Assembly: GCF_029227915.1 (NCBI RefSeq)
Contig: NC_079878.1
Span: 2,358,001 to 2,422,000 of the forward strand
Source of the DNA: Hydractinia symbiolongicarpus
Lineage: Eukaryota; Cnidaria; Hydrozoa; Anthoathecata; Hydractiniidae
Length of the DNA stretch: 64,000 nt
Direction: 5' to 3'
Both the position numbers and the translations under genes were made by a program. How positions within the stretch are numbered: position 1 is the stretch's first letter; each line of letters begins with the position of its first letter. Positions 63,251 to 64,000 of the stretch are shown piece after piece. The notes beneath the pieces are model-generated. The model saw only the letters and a list, made by a program, of their open reading frames with translations, was not told where the DNA came from and searched no databases.

Positions 63251-63291
63251 GGGTACTTTCTTTGTATACATGGGAAATGAGTTTACTCCCC
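63251..63291 (+). repeat. 41-bp partial duplication
   Basis: In copy 2 of the right-hand 650-bp pair, offset 650 from the previous one. Confidence 0.88.
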
Positions 63292-64000
63292 GGGTACTTT
63301 CTTTGTATACTTTTGACTATATGGGCCGAGTCTGGGGTTTACGGGAAATGGCGGGTTTTTGTTTGCCGGCAATTAAACTTCTTTTTTTCAGCGTCTCATC
63401 AAAAATGAAAACATTTTTGAAAACTACAAGTCTCATGCGTTTTAGTGGCGAAAAGATACTTTAAAAAATCGTTTTGGAAATGAGTTTACTCACAGGGTAC
63501 TTTCTTTGTATACATTTGACTATACGGGCCAAGCCCGGGATTTACGGGAAATCGCGGGTTTTCGTTTGCCGGCGATTAAACCACTTTCATTAAGCGTCTC
63601 ATCAAAAATGAAAACATTTCTGAAAAATACATTTCTCATGCGTTTTAGTGGTGAAAAAATAATTTAAGAAATCGTTCGGGAAATGAGTTTACTCCCTGGG
63701 TACTTTCTTTGTATACTTTTGACTTTACGGGCCGAGTCGGGGATTTCGGGAAGTCCGGGTTTTCGTTTGCCGGCGATTAAACTTCTTTTATTCAGCGTCT
63801 CATCAAAAATGAAAAGATTTTTGAAAACTACAAGTCTCATGCGTTTTAGTGGCGAAAAGATAATTTAAAAAATCGTTCGGGAAATGAGTTTACTCCCTGG
63901 GTACTTTCTTTGTATACTTTTGACTATACGGGCCGAGTCCGGGGTTTACGGGAAATGGCGGGTTTTCGTTTGCCGGCGATTAAACTTCTTTTAATAAGCG

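Larger units (their letters stand above)
62380..63679 (+). repeat. 650-bp tandem pair (two 203-bp units plus one 244-bp unit)
   Basis: Copies about 62380-63029 and 63030-63679, shown by GGGTTTACGG at 62441 and 63091 and insertions at 62601 and 63251. It has the same plan as the 650-bp subunit at 33.3-35.9 kb but a different sub-family (TTTTTGTTTGCCGG and ACAGTTCTC). Copy 2 is followed by one further monomer and then a related A unit that runs out of the window. Confidence 0.82.
1..64000 (+). repeat. Satellite DNA array, about 203-bp monomer, spanning the whole window
   Basis: Every stretch of the window is a copy of one monomer, in one orientation, with no foreign sequence between units. Successive GGGTAC anchors fall at 71, 274, 478, 681, 884 and 1088, so spacing is 203-204 bp, and the same spacing continues to the end. 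This gives roughly 315 units. A consensus read by eye has 76 G+C in 203 bases and 12 CpG sites. Both array ends lie outside the window. Known biology: homogeneous arrays of 150-210-bp units with higher-order blocks are typical of eukaryotic centromeric or other heterochromatic satellites. Placing this one at a centromere is inference. I do not recognise the family or the species. The array holds no gene that I can support. Confidence 0.98.

Noticed and set aside
1-64000. CRISPR array
   Set aside because: Units are 203 bp and abut directly, with no unique spacers between short direct repeats, and no cas-like gene is present.
1-64000. rDNA intergenic spacer sub-repeats
   Set aside because: No rRNA-like sequence appears anywhere, and 64 kb of only one unit is much longer than usual spacer repeats. 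An unusual spacer outside the window cannot be fully excluded.
1-64000. CENP-B box (TTCG-N4-A-N2-CGGG) in the monomer
   Set aside because: TTCGTTTGCCGGCGA and TTCGGGAAATGAG begin the right way, but the central A and the final CGGG are not in register, and the reverse strand gives no match in the consensus. A full scan of variants was not possible.

Overview
The whole 64-kb window is one uninterrupted tandem satellite DNA array. From the first base to the last it consists of head-to-tail copies of a monomer of about 203 bp, roughly 315 units, all in the same orientation. I found no believable protein-coding gene, tRNA, rRNA, transposon or non-satellite spacer. A long homogeneous array with higher-order structure is typical of eukaryotic constitutive heterochromatin (centromeric, pericentromeric or subtelomeric). 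The sequence does not let me name the taxon, and I do not recognise the monomer family. The consensus monomer, read by eye, is about 37% G+C and has about 12 CpG sites per unit, more than its base composition predicts.

Each monomer has a fixed layout. It starts with an A-rich part beginning AAAAATGAAAACATTTTT. Next comes CTCATGCGTTTTAGTGG, then an A/T block (AATAATTTAAAAAATCG), then GGGTACTTTCTTTGTATAC. After that is a G-run cluster (GGGCCGAGTCCGGG, then ATTTACGGGAAATCGCGGG), then TTTGCCGGCGATTAAAC, and a pyrimidine-rich end. Two main sequence states occur at linked sites: type A (TTCGGGAAATG, CCCTGGG, GGGCCGAGTCC, CTTCTTTTATTCAG) and type B (TTTTGGAAATG, CACAGGG, GGGCCAAGCCC, CCACTTTCATTAAG). 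Many mosaics join the two.

Layout from left to right: 1-6.7 kb holds a 1,017-bp five-monomer tandem duplication and a block related to 5,456 onwards. From 6.67 to 14.53 kb is a roughly 4-kb tandem duplication whose copies differ by one monomer. From 13.66 to 15.69 kb is a 1,015-bp duplication nested at its end. From 15.7 to 19 kb there is a 1,827-bp periodicity. From 19.55 to 23.27 kb is a 2,477-bp spaced repeat ending in a unique broken junction. From 25.8 to 27.4 kb is an 812-bp tandem pair. From 28 to 33.3 kb is a 3,127-bp periodicity. From 33.33 to 35.93 kb is a 1,300-bp pair built on a 650-bp subunit. From 36 to 45.5 kb there are 4,264-, 1,218-, 1,737- and 1,940-bp periodicities. From 48.4 to 54.9 kb there are nested 406-, 2,195/2,600- and 1,181-bp duplications. 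From 55.18 to 57.53 kb is a 784-bp triplet. From 62.38 to 63.68 kb is a 650-bp pair.

Rearranged monomers (lengths 80, 111, 135, 166 and 244 bp instead of 203) work as markers that trace these amplifications. Open reading frames of 60-170 codons recur all over the window, but they are by-products of the repeat and are not reported as genes. The interest here lies in array evolution and in the DNA-structure potential of the monomer, not in a gene system.
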